Source: an uncultured Kiloniellaceae bacterium (GTDB lineage Bacteria > Pseudomonadota > Alphaproteobacteria > Kiloniellales > Kiloniellaceae). From it: DNA of 64,000 nt. The notes under the pieces were generated by a model. It saw only the letters and a program-made list of their open reading frames with translations, ran no database searches and had not been told where the DNA came from. The first letter of the stretch is position 1. Each line of letters starts with the position of its first letter. The translations under genes were made by a program, and so were the position numbers. Below are positions 44,128-53,888 of this stretch, piece after piece. The stretch is taken from positions 434,001 through 498,000 of the forward strand of contig CANLSF010000005.1 in assembly GCA_947493695.1 (NCBI GenBank). The letters are read 5' to 3'.

Positions 44128-44508
44128 ATGAGGTCAACTCTGCAAGCCCTGGGCCTGACATTCACCTTGATCGTGCTGGCACCCAGCCAATTTGCCAGCG
44201 CCGCGCAGCTCGTCATGTTCGAGCAATTCGGGTGCGAATGGTGCGATGTCTGGAACGAAGAAATTTCGGAGATCTATCCCAAAACCGAGGAAGGGCAACG
44301 CGCGCCGCTGCGTCGCGTCGACCTCCACGCCGAACGACCGTCCGACCTGACAGAAATCAAGGCAGTGCGCTTCACACCAACCTTCGTTCTGGTCGAAGAC
44401 GGTCGTGAAATCGGCCGCATTCAGGGTTATCCGGGTGAGGATTTTTTCTGGGGTCTTCTCGCCCAGCTCATCGAACGCCTGCCGAAGGAAGAAGCGCACA
44501 TCAGGTAA
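44128..44508 (+). CDS. soxS: Periplasmic thioredoxin-like SoxS
   Basis: SoxS is a small periplasmic thiol protein that keeps SoxY reactive. After a signal peptide (LGLTFTLIVLAPSQFASA) comes the active-site segment MFEQFGCEWCDVWNEEISEIYPKTEEG, then APLRRVDLHAERP and the cis-Pro part AVRFTPTFVLVEDG. This is the typical SoxS pattern with CEWC in place of CGPC. ATG at 44128 gives 126 residues; in-frame ATGs at 44095 and 44083 add a basic leader and cannot be excluded. It is divergent from the DMT-soxV-soxX operon. A weak SqrR-like site (ATTC-N8-ATAT, 44069-44084) is upstream. Confidence 0.88.
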   Translation: MRSTLQALGLTFTLIVLAPSQFASAAQLVMFEQFGCEWCDVWNEEISEIYPKTEEGQRAPLRRVDLHAERPSDLTEIKAVRFTPTFVLVEDGREIGRIQGYPGEDFFWGLLAQLIERLPKEEAHIR

Positions 44509-44535
44509 CCTGTGAGTTCGAACTCAGTCTGGCGG

Positions 44536-45816
44536 TCACCCTTCTCCGATGTGTTTCGCCGCGTAGGCAATGGCATCTATGGTCTGTGCGATATCATCAT
44601 CGGTGAGCGCAAGTGAGGGATAGATCTTTCCATCCGGTTTGAAGATACCTTTCTGGCGAAGTTTCTGATTGAAACGCCTTCCAACGCTCGCGTCGCCTCG
44701 CAGCACACCGCGATAGCCGGTGATCCGGTCCGAGGCGAAAACGACATCGAACAGCACCGGATCGCCGACGATCTGATGATCGACCCCGGCGGCGGAAAGA
44801 TGCTCATCGAGCGCCGCCATGATGCTCCTGCCCCGCGCGCGCAGTCGCTCGTAGCTACCCGGACGCCTCAGGATTTCCATGGTCTTCAGACCCGCAGCCG
44901 CAGCGATGGGATTGCCACTCAGGGTTCCGATCTGAAGAGTGAACCCCTCCTCTCCAACCTTCGCCTTATCGAAATGGGCCATCACCTCTGCTTTGCCGGC
45001 AATTGCTGCCAGAGGAAGTCCGCCACCGATGATTTTCCCCAGGCTGCAAAGATCAGGCGTGACGCCGTAAAGTTCCTGCGCACCGCCGTATGCCAGGCGG
45101 AATCCCGTCACCACCTCATCGAAAATCAAAAGAATCCCGTGCTTCTCCGTTTCCGCGCGCAGAGCCTCCAGGAAGCCCGGCTCCGGTGGGATCAGGCGTT
45201 GCAGGGGTTCCGCGATCACGGCTGCAATGTCCCCGGCGTGTTCGGCAAGAAGCTGACGGATGAATTCGATGTCGTTGAAGGGCGCAATCAGCATATGATC
45301 ACGCACTGTGTCCGGAATTCCGGCAGAATCAGGTATGGCCATCGGAAAATTGGCAAGCCGGGTCGGCGCAAGACTCATCAGAGCCTCCGCCGACATGCCA
45401 TGATATCCACCCTCGAATTTCACGATCTTGTCGCGGCCTGTGTGCGCCCGCGCCAGGCGCATCGCATACATATCGGCCTCACCGCCGGTGCTCACAAACC
45501 GCACCTGATCGGCGCAGGACACCGCATTGCAGATCTCTTCGGCGAGTTCGATACCGCGGGCATTGTTGGCGAAGAAGGTCATACCCTTGCCAAGTTGCTC
45601 CTGAACCGCCTCCAGGACTTCCGGGTGACCATGTCCCAGCAGCATGGGACCGGAACCGATCAGATAGTCTATGTACTCGTTGCCGTCTTCGTCCCAGACG
45701 TGCGAACCCTGCCCCTCACGGATGACGATGCCGGGGTCAAAGTTACCGAAGCCACCGCCGGGCAGAACTTTACCGGCACGTTCGATCCAGTCCTGCTGCG
45801 AAATCTGGACATCCAT
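44536..45816 (-). CDS. Class III PLP-dependent aminotransferase / glutamate-1-semialdehyde aminomutase-like
   Basis: The 426-residue protein follows the GSA aminomutase/class III aminotransferase layout: GNEYIDYLIGSGPMLLGHGHP, VRFVSTGGEADMYAMRLARAHTG, the Asp in LIFDEVVTGFRLAYGG and the PLP lysine in SLGKIIGGGLPLAAIAG. In GSA aminomutases the segment before the variable region is SGTEA; here it is TGGEA, so this is probably a catabolic aminotransferase. ATG at 45816 follows AGGAG. It is the last gene of the minus-strand catabolic region, converging with soxS. Confidence 0.87.
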   Translation of the reverse strand: MDVQISQQDWIERAGKVLPGGGFGNFDPGIVIREGQGSHVWDEDGNEYIDYLIGSGPMLLGHGHPEVLEAVQEQLGKGMTFFANNARGIELAEEICNAVSCADQVRFVSTGGEADMYAMRLARAHTGRDKIVKFEGGYHGMSAEALMSLAPTRLANFPMAIPDSAGIPDTVRDHMLIAPFNDIEFIRQLLAEHAGDIAAVIAEPLQRLIPPEPGFLEALRAETEKHGILLIFDEVVTGFRLAYGGAQELYGVTPDLCSLGKIIGGGLPLAAIAGKAEVMAHFDKAKVGEEGFTLQIGTLSGNPIAAAAGLKTMEILRRPGSYERLRARGRSIMAALDEHLSAAGVDHQIVGDPVLFDVVFASDRITGYRGVLRGDASVGRRFNQKLRQKGIFKPDGKIYPSLALTDDDIAQTIDAIAYAAKHIGEG

Positions 45817-46036
45817 TCGTGGGCTCCTGTTACTCAAAAATTCGGCAGGCGCTGCCGAGTAGGGTTAGATCCGGCACACCGCCCGGCCCCGGGGTATCGG
45901 CGATGCATTTCCGACATTCTTTCTCACCGGAGAGCCCGGGTCCAGACGCGGCGTCACGTAACCCGAAAAATCGTAGATGTTCAAAACCGTTTCTGCATCC
46001 ATCTGCCCCATTGCCCGGACACTCCCAAAACCGATC

Positions 46037-47146
46037 TTAGCCCAGGGTCACAACGATATTGCCGGTATGCTTCTTGTCGATGAAAGCCTGTTGCGCCTCG
46101 ACCAGATTTTCCAAGGGATAGCTGGCTGCAAGCAAGGGTCTGATCTCGCCACGCGCGATGTAACCGACAAGATCCGCGAAGACACCTGGTGGAACCACCG
46201 TCGCACCGGTGAACGTCAGGTCGCGCAGATAGAAGGTCCGAAGATCAAATGTGACCATCGGTCCGGCGATTGCACCCGCACAGGTGTATCGTCCACCGCG
46301 CGCCAGGCTATCGATCAGCGCCGGCCAGGCATCGCCGCCGACCACGTCGGCGACCACCGTCACGCTTTCACTGCCCGTCACCTCTTTAAGGGCCGCTTTC
46401 AGGTCTTCAGGTGCGCGCGGGAGCAGCGCGTCGGCCCCAACCGCTTTCACCGAATCCCATTTGGCCTGACTGGCCATGGCAATCGCAATCGCACCCCGGC
46501 GTTTGGCGAGTTGGATAAGCGCAGAACCAACACCGCCGGACGCCCCGGGGATCAGTACACGATCGCCCTGCCCCAACTGGGCCCGGTTCAGCATATTCTC
46601 CGCCGTTACATAGGAGGTCGCAAAGGTCGCAAGCTCTGCATGGCTCATATCGCTCTCGACCAGATGGACGTTACGCTGATCGGCCTTGGTAAACTCGGCA
46701 AAGCCGCCGTCGCACTCCGAGCCGAAATAACCGCATTTGTCCATGTTCAGGGGATCGTTCCAGTCGCGCAACCAGACATCGATCAGAACCCGCTTGCCGA
46801 TCATGCCGGTGTCCGCCCCCTCACCGGCTGCAACAACGGTCCCAGCCGCGTCAGCGCCCTGGACACGTGGGAAGGTAATCGCCGCTCCGCCCCAGGTGGC
46901 ATCTTCCTCCTCAGCCGTGTCAAAGGCACCGCCTGTCGTCTCGTCGGTCACCCCCTTCGAGTACCAGGCCGTGCGAGTATTCACGTCCGTATTGTTGAGG
47001 CCGCAGGCATGAACCTTGATCAGCAATTCTCCAGGCCCAGGTTGCGGCGTTGGGAAGTCGTCACGGAACACCAGCTTGTCAAAACCGCCGTGACCGGTCA
47101 GCACCATCGCTCGCATGGTTTCGGGGATCTGGGAAATGGCGGTCAT
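46037..47146 (-). CDS. Medium-chain dehydrogenase/reductase (zinc-type alcohol dehydrogenase / quinone reductase-like)
   Basis: The 369-residue MDR protein has a GroES-like N-terminal domain (ELLIKVHACGLNNTDVNTR, VQGADAAGTVVAAG) and a Rossmann domain with VLIPGASGGVGSALIQLAKRRGA. A 50-residue insertion (WYSKGVTDETTGGAFDTAEEE) separates NTR from the GADAAG block. The structural-zinc Cys set is absent, so it may be a zinc-free quinone-reductase-like enzyme. Its start overlaps the stop of the GcvT remnant as TGATG. Confidence 0.86.
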   Translation of the reverse strand: MTAISQIPETMRAMVLTGHGGFDKLVFRDDFPTPQPGPGELLIKVHACGLNNTDVNTRTAWYSKGVTDETTGGAFDTAEEEDATWGGAAITFPRVQGADAAGTVVAAGEGADTGMIGKRVLIDVWLRDWNDPLNMDKCGYFGSECDGGFAEFTKADQRNVHLVESDMSHAELATFATSYVTAENMLNRAQLGQGDRVLIPGASGGVGSALIQLAKRRGAIAIAMASQAKWDSVKAVGADALLPRAPEDLKAALKEVTGSESVTVVADVVGGDAWPALIDSLARGGRYTCAGAIAGPMVTFDLRTFYLRDLTFTGATVVPPGVFADLVGYIARGEIRPLLAASYPLENLVEAQQAFIDKKHTGNIVVTLG

Positions 47147-47400
47147 CAGACGTCGCTCCTTGGCCAGGTGTTTTCCGGATTGTATGCCGCCGCCGAGGGA
47201 AACATTGCTTTTCCAGCTTCGCCCATGATCATGACCTCGCGTTCACACCCGTCGACAGCCGCTTCCGGCTTCACGCGAGCAAAGGCCAGAATGCTTCCCA
47301 CCGAGCGTCCATAGGCGACGGAACTGGTCGTGCCCACGACAGTGCCTTCCATCAACGCGGCTTCGGTATCATGCACGCATCGACCTCGAGATCCAGGCAC
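47146..47400 (-). pseudogene. C-terminal remnant of a GcvT / dimethylglycine dehydrogenase-type protein
   Basis: Only about 85 codons remain. The readable part (EGTVVGTTSSVAYGRSVGSI, LAFARVKPE, VMIMGEAGKAMFPSAAAYNP) matches the C-terminal barrel of aminomethyltransferase and DMGDH/sarcosine dehydrogenase proteins, which normally exceed 360 residues. Immediately upstream the matching frame shifts by one: KFECLDLEVDA reads in one frame and HDTEAAL in another, and a TGA precedes the GTG at 47400. No upstream domain exists before the VOC gene. It still overlaps the MDR gene start (TGATG). I read this as a decayed gene, not a functional small protein. Confidence 0.65.
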
Positions 47401-47580
47401 TCAAACTTCTGACGAAGAACGATCGAGACCCACCCCAGTCTCAGCTTTGTTCGGGAACGGCGCGCTCAGTTTTTTTCAACAAATCTCTGATCGGCCTATT
47501 TGAAGAATGCCCCGCTAATCGACACTCCAACTCACTTATACTCTTAAGATAAACAGTTATAATATTGAATTTATTTGTTT

Positions 47581-47988
<408 letters not shown>

Positions 47989-48073
47989 TCATCTTAAAAA
48001 TCAAGCGGATTGGCGAAAGGGCCTGTTTTTTCCTGACTGAAACAAGCCCTTTCGCGTAACAAAGCAGCAGGAC

Positions 48074-49231
48074 CTACAGCTTGATCCAGGCGGCATTGCG
48101 CTTTGAAGAACGGACGCAGGCGTCGATGAAACGCATGCCATCCAGGCCATCCGTGACCGTGGGAAAAAGCACGCCCTTCGGGATCTTACCGTTCTTTTTC
48201 CGGTGCGCCCGGATAGCAGCGGCGGCCTCGGTGTAGATGTTCGCGAAGCCTTCAAGATAACCTTCCGGATGCCCCGGCGGAACCCGACTGACCCGGCCCG
48301 CAGCATCGATGGCGCCAGCCCCGCCGCGGGTAATCAGTCGCTTGGTCTCGCCGTAAGGTGTGAACCAGAGCTGATTGGGATGCTCCTGTTCCCATTCCAG
48401 GCCACCCTTGGTGCCATAGACCCGCAGCTTCAATGCGTTCTCGTTGCCCGGCGCAACCTGGCTAGCCCAGATCATGCCCTTGGCTCCGCCCTTGAAGCGC
48501 AGCATGACGTTGGCATTATCATCGACCTTGCGGCCCTTCACGAAGGAATCCAGATCGGCACAGAGGCTTTCGGTTTTCAGCCCACTCACAAAGCTTGCCA
48601 GATTCCAGGCATGGGTACCGATGTCTCCAATGCAGCCACCTGCCCCCGTGCGTTTCGGGTCCGTGCGCCAGGCGGCCTGTTTATGCCCGCTGGTCTCAAT
48701 CTTTTCGGTCAGCCAATCCTGGGGATATTCCGACTGCACCAGCCGAAGCGTTCCGAGTTCACCCTTGCGAACCATCTCACGGGCCTGCCGGATCATCGGG
48801 TAGCCGGTATAATTGTGTGTCAAAACGAAAAGTTTGCCGGTCTTCTCCACGAGCGCCGCGAGCTTCTTTGCTTCGGCAAGGGAAGCGGTCAGGGGCTTGT
48901 CGCAGATGACATGAATGCCGGCTTCGAGAAAGGCTTTGGCCGGTGGGTAATGCATGTGGTTGGGTGTGACAATCGCGACAGCTTCGATCCCGTCAGGTCG
49001 AGCAGCCTCTCCGCCAACCATCTCGGCGTAGGAGCCGTAACAGCGGTCGGGATCCAGTCCCAGGTCCGCGCCCGAGGCTCGTGCCTTTTTGGGATGACTG
49101 GAGAGTGCACCAGCCACCAGTTCGTAGTGCCCGTCCAGGCGCGCCGCAATGCGGTGAACCGCACCGATGAAGGCATCACGCCCGCCCCCGACCATGCCCA
49201 GCCGGATCGGCCCTTTGTTTGCTGCAGCCAT
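48074..49231 (-). CDS. Gfo/Idh/MocA family oxidoreductase
   Basis: NAD(P)-dependent sugar or polyol dehydrogenase of 385 residues. The Rossmann motif LGMVGGGRDAFIGAVHRIAA replaces the usual GxGxxG pattern, followed by VAIVTPNHMHYPPAKAFLEAGIHVICDKPLT with the conserved EKP-like DKP lysine, and GGCIGDIGTHAWNLASFV with the catalytic Asp/His. 12 bases after the sugar isomerase gene on the same strand. Together the pair suggests inositol-like or keto-sugar catabolism for the imported substrate; the exact compound is unknown. Confidence 0.92.
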   Translation of the reverse strand: MAAANKGPIRLGMVGGGRDAFIGAVHRIAARLDGHYELVAGALSSHPKKARASGADLGLDPDRCYGSYAEMVGGEAARPDGIEAVAIVTPNHMHYPPAKAFLEAGIHVICDKPLTASLAEAKKLAALVEKTGKLFVLTHNYTGYPMIRQAREMVRKGELGTLRLVQSEYPQDWLTEKIETSGHKQAAWRTDPKRTGAGGCIGDIGTHAWNLASFVSGLKTESLCADLDSFVKGRKVDDNANVMLRFKGGAKGMIWASQVAPGNENALKLRVYGTKGGLEWEQEHPNQLWFTPYGETKRLITRGGAGAIDAAGRVSRVPPGHPEGYLEGFANIYTEAAAAIRAHRKKNGKIPKGVLFPTVTDGLDGMRFIDACVRSSKRNAAWIKL

Positions 49232-49243
49232 CTTTATACCCTT

Positions 49244-50305
49244 CTAATCTGTAATACCCAGCATGCGCCGATTGGCCGCTTCATCGGTTCCGGCCCCGGC
49301 GAAATCATCGAACGCCCGTTCCGTGACGCGGATGATGTGGTCTTTGACAAAGGCCGCGCCTTCACGTGCGCCGTCCTCCGGATGCTTCAGGCAGCATTCC
49401 CACTCGACCACAGCCCAGCCGTCGAAATTGTTCGCGGCCATCTTGGCAAAAATCCCTGTAAAATCAATTTGTCCGTCGCCCAATGAACGAAAGCGTCCTG
49501 CGCGGTCGGTCCAGCTTTGATAGCCCGAGTAAACGCCCTGACGTCCGGTCGGATTGAACTCCGCATCCTTGACGTGAAACATGCGGATCCGGTCCTTGTA
49601 GATATCGATGAAGTCCAGGTAGTCCAGACACTGCAATGCAAAATGCGAGGGATCGTAGAGAATGTTACAGCGCGGGTGATTCCCGGTCCGTTCGAGGAAC
49701 ATCTCAAAGGTAATCCCGTCATGCAGGTCCTCACCGGGATGGATCTCGTAGCAGACATCGACGCCGCAGTCTTCGGCAACATCCAGGATTGGTTTCCAGC
49801 GTTTCGCCAACTCGGCAAAGGCGGTTTCGATCAGACCGGGCGGGCGTTGCGGCCAAGGATAAACATAAGGCCAAGCCAACGCGCCGGAGAAACTTGCGTG
49901 CGCAGTAAGTCCCATGTTTTTCGAGGCTTGCAGGGCCTTCTTCACCTGATCGACCGCCCAGGCCTGGCGCGCCTGGGGATTGCCTCGCACTTCGGGGGCA
50001 GCGAAGCCGTCGAAAGCCTCGTCGTAAGCCGGGTGCACGGCAACCAACTGCCCTTGAAGATGTGTGGAGAGCTCAGTGACTTCGAGACCATTCTGCTTGG
50101 CAATGCCCTTTACTTCATCGCAATAGTCCTTTGAACTGGCAGCCTTTTCCAGATCGAAGATGCGAGCATCCCACGAGGGTATCTGAACGCCGATGTAACC
50201 GGCTTCGGCGGTCCACTTGGTAATCGCGTCCCAGGAATTGAACGGCGCTTCGTCACCGGCAAACTGGGCGAGAAACAGCGCCGGTCCCTTGATCGTCGTT
50301 GCCAT
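49244..50305 (-). CDS. Sugar phosphate isomerase/epimerase (xylose isomerase-like TIM barrel)
   Basis: The 353-residue AP-endonuclease-2-type TIM barrel has metal-ligand segments CYEIHPGEDLHDGITFEMF, CNILYDPSHFALQCLDYLDFI, IRMFHVKDAEFNPTG and AVVEWECCLKHPEDGA. Relatives include IolE, IolI and hydroxypyruvate isomerase. Located between the ABC importer and the Gfo/Idh dehydrogenase, it most likely isomerises the imported sugar or its oxidised product. Confidence 0.9.
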   Translation of the reverse strand: MATTIKGPALFLAQFAGDEAPFNSWDAITKWTAEAGYIGVQIPSWDARIFDLEKAASSKDYCDEVKGIAKQNGLEVTELSTHLQGQLVAVHPAYDEAFDGFAAPEVRGNPQARQAWAVDQVKKALQASKNMGLTAHASFSGALAWPYVYPWPQRPPGLIETAFAELAKRWKPILDVAEDCGVDVCYEIHPGEDLHDGITFEMFLERTGNHPRCNILYDPSHFALQCLDYLDFIDIYKDRIRMFHVKDAEFNPTGRQGVYSGYQSWTDRAGRFRSLGDGQIDFTGIFAKMAANNFDGWAVVEWECCLKHPEDGAREGAAFVKDHIIRVTERAFDDFAGAGTDEAANRRMLGITD

Positions 50306-50440
50306 GAGTCTTCTCCCTTATTCGAGCATTGAACTTCGTGTTGAACCCCCGGCGCGTTTCCGCAACGGGAAAATCCAGTCCCAAGGCGCATGCATCATGA
50401 CGTCTCTTTGTGTCAGTTTTAATGCACCCGGGGATCGTCG

Positions 50441-50746
50441 TTATTGAGCGCGTAGATACACGCCGTAAAGAATGGCCGAGCCAATCGCGATGGCAACCAC
50501 CACCACGAAGATTGTCAGAATGATCAGTGCGACTTTGCCGAAGGCACGCCAGGTCCCGTCCGGATTGCAGGCCGGCAGCAGATTGTTGGTAAGTCCCGCG
50601 ATCACCACCAGCACGCAGCCGATGCTGAAGAGGGTCAGGCTGAAGGGCTGAAAGATCATGATCAGCGCCGCAATACCCAGCGCGATGATGCTGTTCTCCA
50701 CACGCCGCGCGTTCGTACTACCCATGAGTTTCGGTTGATTTCCCAT
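50441..50746 (-). CDS. Small membrane protein coupled to the ABC importer
   Basis: I do not recognise the family. The 101-residue protein has about three hydrophobic stretches (IIALGIAALIMIFQPFSLTL, LFSIGCVLVVIAGL and VALIILTIFVVVVAIAIGSA) and a polar linker NNLLPACNPDGTWRAFGK. Its ATG overlaps the stop of the UgpC-like ATPase gene as TGATG, so it is made together with the transporter. The glycerol ABC operons of rhizobia also carry a small membrane protein of unknown role, but its sequence type looks different. It could be an accessory subunit or regulator of the importer. Confidence 0.78.
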   Translation of the reverse strand: MGNQPKLMGSTNARRVENSIIALGIAALIMIFQPFSLTLFSIGCVLVVIAGLTNNLLPACNPDGTWRAFGKVALIILTIFVVVVAIAIGSAILYGVYLRAQ

Positions 50747-51831
50747 CACCGCACCGCCAGTCCACTGTCATCGAAGATATGTGTTTGCGACAAATCACAG
50801 GCGAGATGCAGGATCTCACCCGGCGTCACCTTGCGTTCGCGCGGCAGGACAACACGCAGATCCCGCGCGTCGTCGTCGCGGACGTGTACCAGCGTCTCCG
50901 CGCCCATGGGTTCGATCAACTCCACCTGCCCTGTCAGACTGCGTTCGTTAGGTGTATCGACCGGCTCCAGCGCCCGTGGCCGGATGCCGATGGTCAGATT
51001 GCTCTGTCCAAGAGCAGACGCGGCCTCCGGAACCGGGAAGGTCATACTGCCCGCGCCCAACTCGATAGTGGCCATACCGTCCCTGACCGCCGACAAGCGT
51101 CCGTCGAGGAGGTTCATTTTCGGACTGCCAATGAAGCCCGCCACGAAGACATTGCTCGGTTTGGAAAAGACCTCGTGCGGCGTGCCTATCTGCTCGATCA
51201 TACCGTCACGCATGATTGCAATACGGTTTGCCATGGTCAGCGCCTCCATCTGATCGTGGGTCACGATCACGGTGGCTTTGGAGAGCCCGGAGAGAACCTC
51301 CTTGATCTGACCGCGCATGGAGTGGCGCTGTTCCACATCCAGGCGCGATAGCGGCTCATCGAAGAGGAAACAGTTGGGATCGCGCACAATGGCACGAGCG
51401 ACCGCAGCGCGCTGCTTTTCGCCTTCAGAAAGCTGACCGGGCAAGCGGTCCAGGACCTCGCCCAGCTGCAGAATTTCAGCGACGCGGGCCACCTCCCTGC
51501 TGCGCTCCTCTGCTGACAGACCCAGATAGAACAGCGGCATCTCGATATTGCCACCGACACTTACCGAGGGGTAGAGCGCATAAAACTGAAAAACCATCGC
51601 GATGTCGCGTTTTTCCGGCGGTAGCCTGTTCATGACCTGACCACCGATCTTGACCTCGCCTTCGGTCACGGACTCCAGGCCGGCAATCATCCGCAGGGTC
51701 GTGGTTTTGCCACAGCCCGAGGGACCAAGCAGGCAAACCACCTCGCCCTCCCCCACGCTCATATCCACATTGCGGACTGCGGTAAAACTGCCGAAGGTCT
51801 TGGTGAGGTTCGTGGCTTCGATCGTCGACAT
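50746..51831 (-). CDS. ABC transporter ATP-binding protein (MalK/UgpC type), degenerate signature motif
   Basis: The 361-residue protein has Walker A GPSGCGKTT (36-44), Q-loop MVFQFYALYPSV, signature LSEGEKQR (134-141), Walker B CFLFDEP and the switch His192 in VTHDQMEAL. A TOBE/OB regulatory domain follows (about 240-361). The signature is LSEGE and not LSGGQ. The H-loop is intact, the opposite of its partner ATPase in the same operon. Four bases lie between the permease stop and its ATG. It energises uptake of the cluster's sugar-like substrate. Confidence 0.94.
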   Translation of the reverse strand: MSTIEATNLTKTFGSFTAVRNVDMSVGEGEVVCLLGPSGCGKTTTLRMIAGLESVTEGEVKIGGQVMNRLPPEKRDIAMVFQFYALYPSVSVGGNIEMPLFYLGLSAEERSREVARVAEILQLGEVLDRLPGQLSEGEKQRAAVARAIVRDPNCFLFDEPLSRLDVEQRHSMRGQIKEVLSGLSKATVIVTHDQMEALTMANRIAIMRDGMIEQIGTPHEVFSKPSNVFVAGFIGSPKMNLLDGRLSAVRDGMATIELGAGSMTFPVPEAASALGQSNLTIGIRPRALEPVDTPNERSLTGQVELIEPMGAETLVHVRDDDARDLRVVLPRERKVTPGEILHLACDLSQTHIFDDSGLAVR

Positions 51832-51835
51832 GGCG

Positions 51836-52744
51836 CTACCTCTTGATCGTGCCGAAGGTAACCCCGCGCAAAAGATGATTTTGCAGCATAAAGGTCACAA
51901 CGATTACCGGAATAAGGAACAGAGTCTCAATCGCCGCCAGCAAGCCCCAGCGTACGCCGATATCCCCGCCGATGGTCTGAGCCATCGCCACCGGCACGGT
52001 CCGGGTATCGACCCCGGTCAGCAGCAGGGCAAAGAGGAATTCGTTCCAGGTCAGGATCAGGCCGAAGACCGCGGTCGCGGCCAGGCCCGCCTTGACCTGC
52101 GGCAGGCAGATCTTGAAGAACACGCGACGGTCCGACGAACCATCGATGCGCGCGGCATCTTCCACGTCGGGCGAGAGCTCGTCGAAGAAACTCTTCATCA
52201 TCCAGATGGTGAAAGGCAGATTGAAGGCCGTGTAGAGCAAGATGACACCGATATAGGTACCCGACAGACCGGCGACACGGAACATCAGGAAGATCGGGAT
52301 AATCACCACAATAGCCGGCAACATGCGGGTGGTCAGAATGATAAAGAGATAGGTGTCATTCCCCCGCAGCGGATAACGCGAAAAACCGAAGGCCGCGAGC
52401 GTCCCGATAGCAAGCGCCAGCAAGACCGAAGTACCAGCGATAAAAACCGAATTGAAGAAATAGAGCGCAAAACCGGTGTCCTGTGCCGCGGCCCCTGCCG
52501 AGTAGGCACGACTGAAAACCGCGACGAAATTCTCCAGGGTCGGCGTGAAAATAAACTTGGGCGGAATGGCCAGAGCGTCGTTATGGGTCTTGAAAGCAGT
52601 CAGGATGATCCAGAACACCGGAAAAAAGTAGATAAAGCTGATTACAGCGGCAAAGACTGTCCGTCCCCATCCCGCGTTGCCGACACCGGAATGAACTTTC
52701 AGTCCGAGCCGGTCAGCCAAAGATTTCTTGTCTGTTGCAGACAT
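51836..52744 (-). CDS. ABC transporter permease, MalG type
   Basis: The 302-residue inner-membrane permease has six hydrophobic segments and the EAA loop (DELSPDVEDAARIDGSSDRRVFFKICLPQVK) that docks the ATPase. The MalG-like C-terminus ends in HLLRGVTFGTIKR. It forms the translocation pore with the MalF-type permease 14 bases upstream. It is a carbohydrate-uptake (CUT1) type importer. Confidence 0.94.
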   Translation of the reverse strand: MSATDKKSLADRLGLKVHSGVGNAGWGRTVFAAVISFIYFFPVFWIILTAFKTHNDALAIPPKFIFTPTLENFVAVFSRAYSAGAAAQDTGFALYFFNSVFIAGTSVLLALAIGTLAAFGFSRYPLRGNDTYLFIILTTRMLPAIVVIIPIFLMFRVAGLSGTYIGVILLYTAFNLPFTIWMMKSFFDELSPDVEDAARIDGSSDRRVFFKICLPQVKAGLAATAVFGLILTWNEFLFALLLTGVDTRTVPVAMAQTIGGDIGVRWGLLAAIETLFLIPVIVVTFMLQNHLLRGVTFGTIKR

Positions 52745-52758
52745 TGGCGCGCCTCTCC

Positions 52759-53787
52759 TTAAGTTCGGTTTCGCTGGTTGGCGAAATAGAGATAGAGATT
52801 GGTCAACACGATCACCGTAAAGAGCAGGATATAGGCCAGAGCCGCCGACTCACTGGTTTTGAAGTACTGGAATGACACTCGGTAGACGTAGACGGCGATG
52901 GTCTCGGTCGAGGTGCCCGGTCCACCTTCGGTCAGTAGGAAAACGACATCGAAGAGCTTGAAGGCTTCGATGGTGCGGAACAGCAGCGCCAGCATCAGCA
53001 GACTACGAACGTAGGGAAAGGTGATGTTCCAGAAACGCCGCCAATGGGAGATGCGGTCGATGGACGCCGCCTCGTAGAGATACTTCGGCACACTGACCAG
53101 CCCGGCCAGAACCAGCAGCATTACGAAGGGCGACCACATCCAGGCGTCGGCGAAGACGATCCCCGCGATGGCCCCCGCTGTGGACTGCAGCAGAACGTAG
53201 GGTTCGCCGGTAAAGACCCTCACTGCCTGCGACAGAAGCCCGAAGGTGGGCTCGTAGTAATAGCGGAAGAAGGCCCCGACCGCGACGAAGGACAACATCA
53301 TCGGCGTGAGCACCAGGATCAACAGCACCCGTCGCAGGGGAAACTGTTTTGCGAAAAGCATCGCGAGCAAAAAGCCGACGATCATCTGCAAGCTCACCGT
53401 CAGCACCACCAGTTGCGCCGTCACCTGCAGGCGGTCCCAGACCACCGGGTCGGTCAGGACCTTTTCATAGTAGTGCAGCCCGGCGAAGCGCGGAGGTGCC
53501 AGACGGTTTGCGCGGTAGTGAAAGAAGCTCAAACCGAAAGACCAGAGCAGCGGAAAGATATTCATGCAAAAGAGCAGCGCGATGGCCGGCGCCACCAGCA
53601 AACCACCCGCGTGCCGTCCCCAGGCATAGGCCACGAAGAGAAACGCCGAGAAGGCCGAGACCGCGCCTGAGACCCAAAACGAAACAGAGGGCGGCAGCAG
53701 TGTAATCGCGAGAGCGGAAACAATGAGCGCTGCGGGGATCGAAGCGAACGCCACACGGAGGGGATAAACTTCCCAAACTTTCTTCAT
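52759..53787 (-). CDS. ABC transporter permease, MalF type
   Basis: The 342-residue inner-membrane permease has about seven or eight hydrophobic segments. The EAA-like loop (VPKYLYEAASIDRISHWRRFWNITFPYVRS) is present. The additional N-terminal helices before the core fold fit the MalF/UgpA side of CUT1 transporters. A stable hairpin separates it from the binding-protein gene, which would lower its expression relative to the binding protein. Confidence 0.93.
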   Translation of the reverse strand: MKKVWEVYPLRVAFASIPAALIVSALAITLLPPSVSFWVSGAVSAFSAFLFVAYAWGRHAGGLLVAPAIALLFCMNIFPLLWSFGLSFFHYRANRLAPPRFAGLHYYEKVLTDPVVWDRLQVTAQLVVLTVSLQMIVGFLLAMLFAKQFPLRRVLLILVLTPMMLSFVAVGAFFRYYYEPTFGLLSQAVRVFTGEPYVLLQSTAGAIAGIVFADAWMWSPFVMLLVLAGLVSVPKYLYEAASIDRISHWRRFWNITFPYVRSLLMLALLFRTIEAFKLFDVVFLLTEGGPGTSTETIAVYVYRVSFQYFKTSESAALAYILLFTVIVLTNLYLYFANQRNRT

Positions 53788-53888
53788 GTTACGGCAACTG
53801 CCTCACGCTTTACTGAAGCTTCAAATCTGAATATCGGCAGGATGCGGAACGCACAGAAACACCCCCGCCTGCGTATGAAGTAGAGAAT

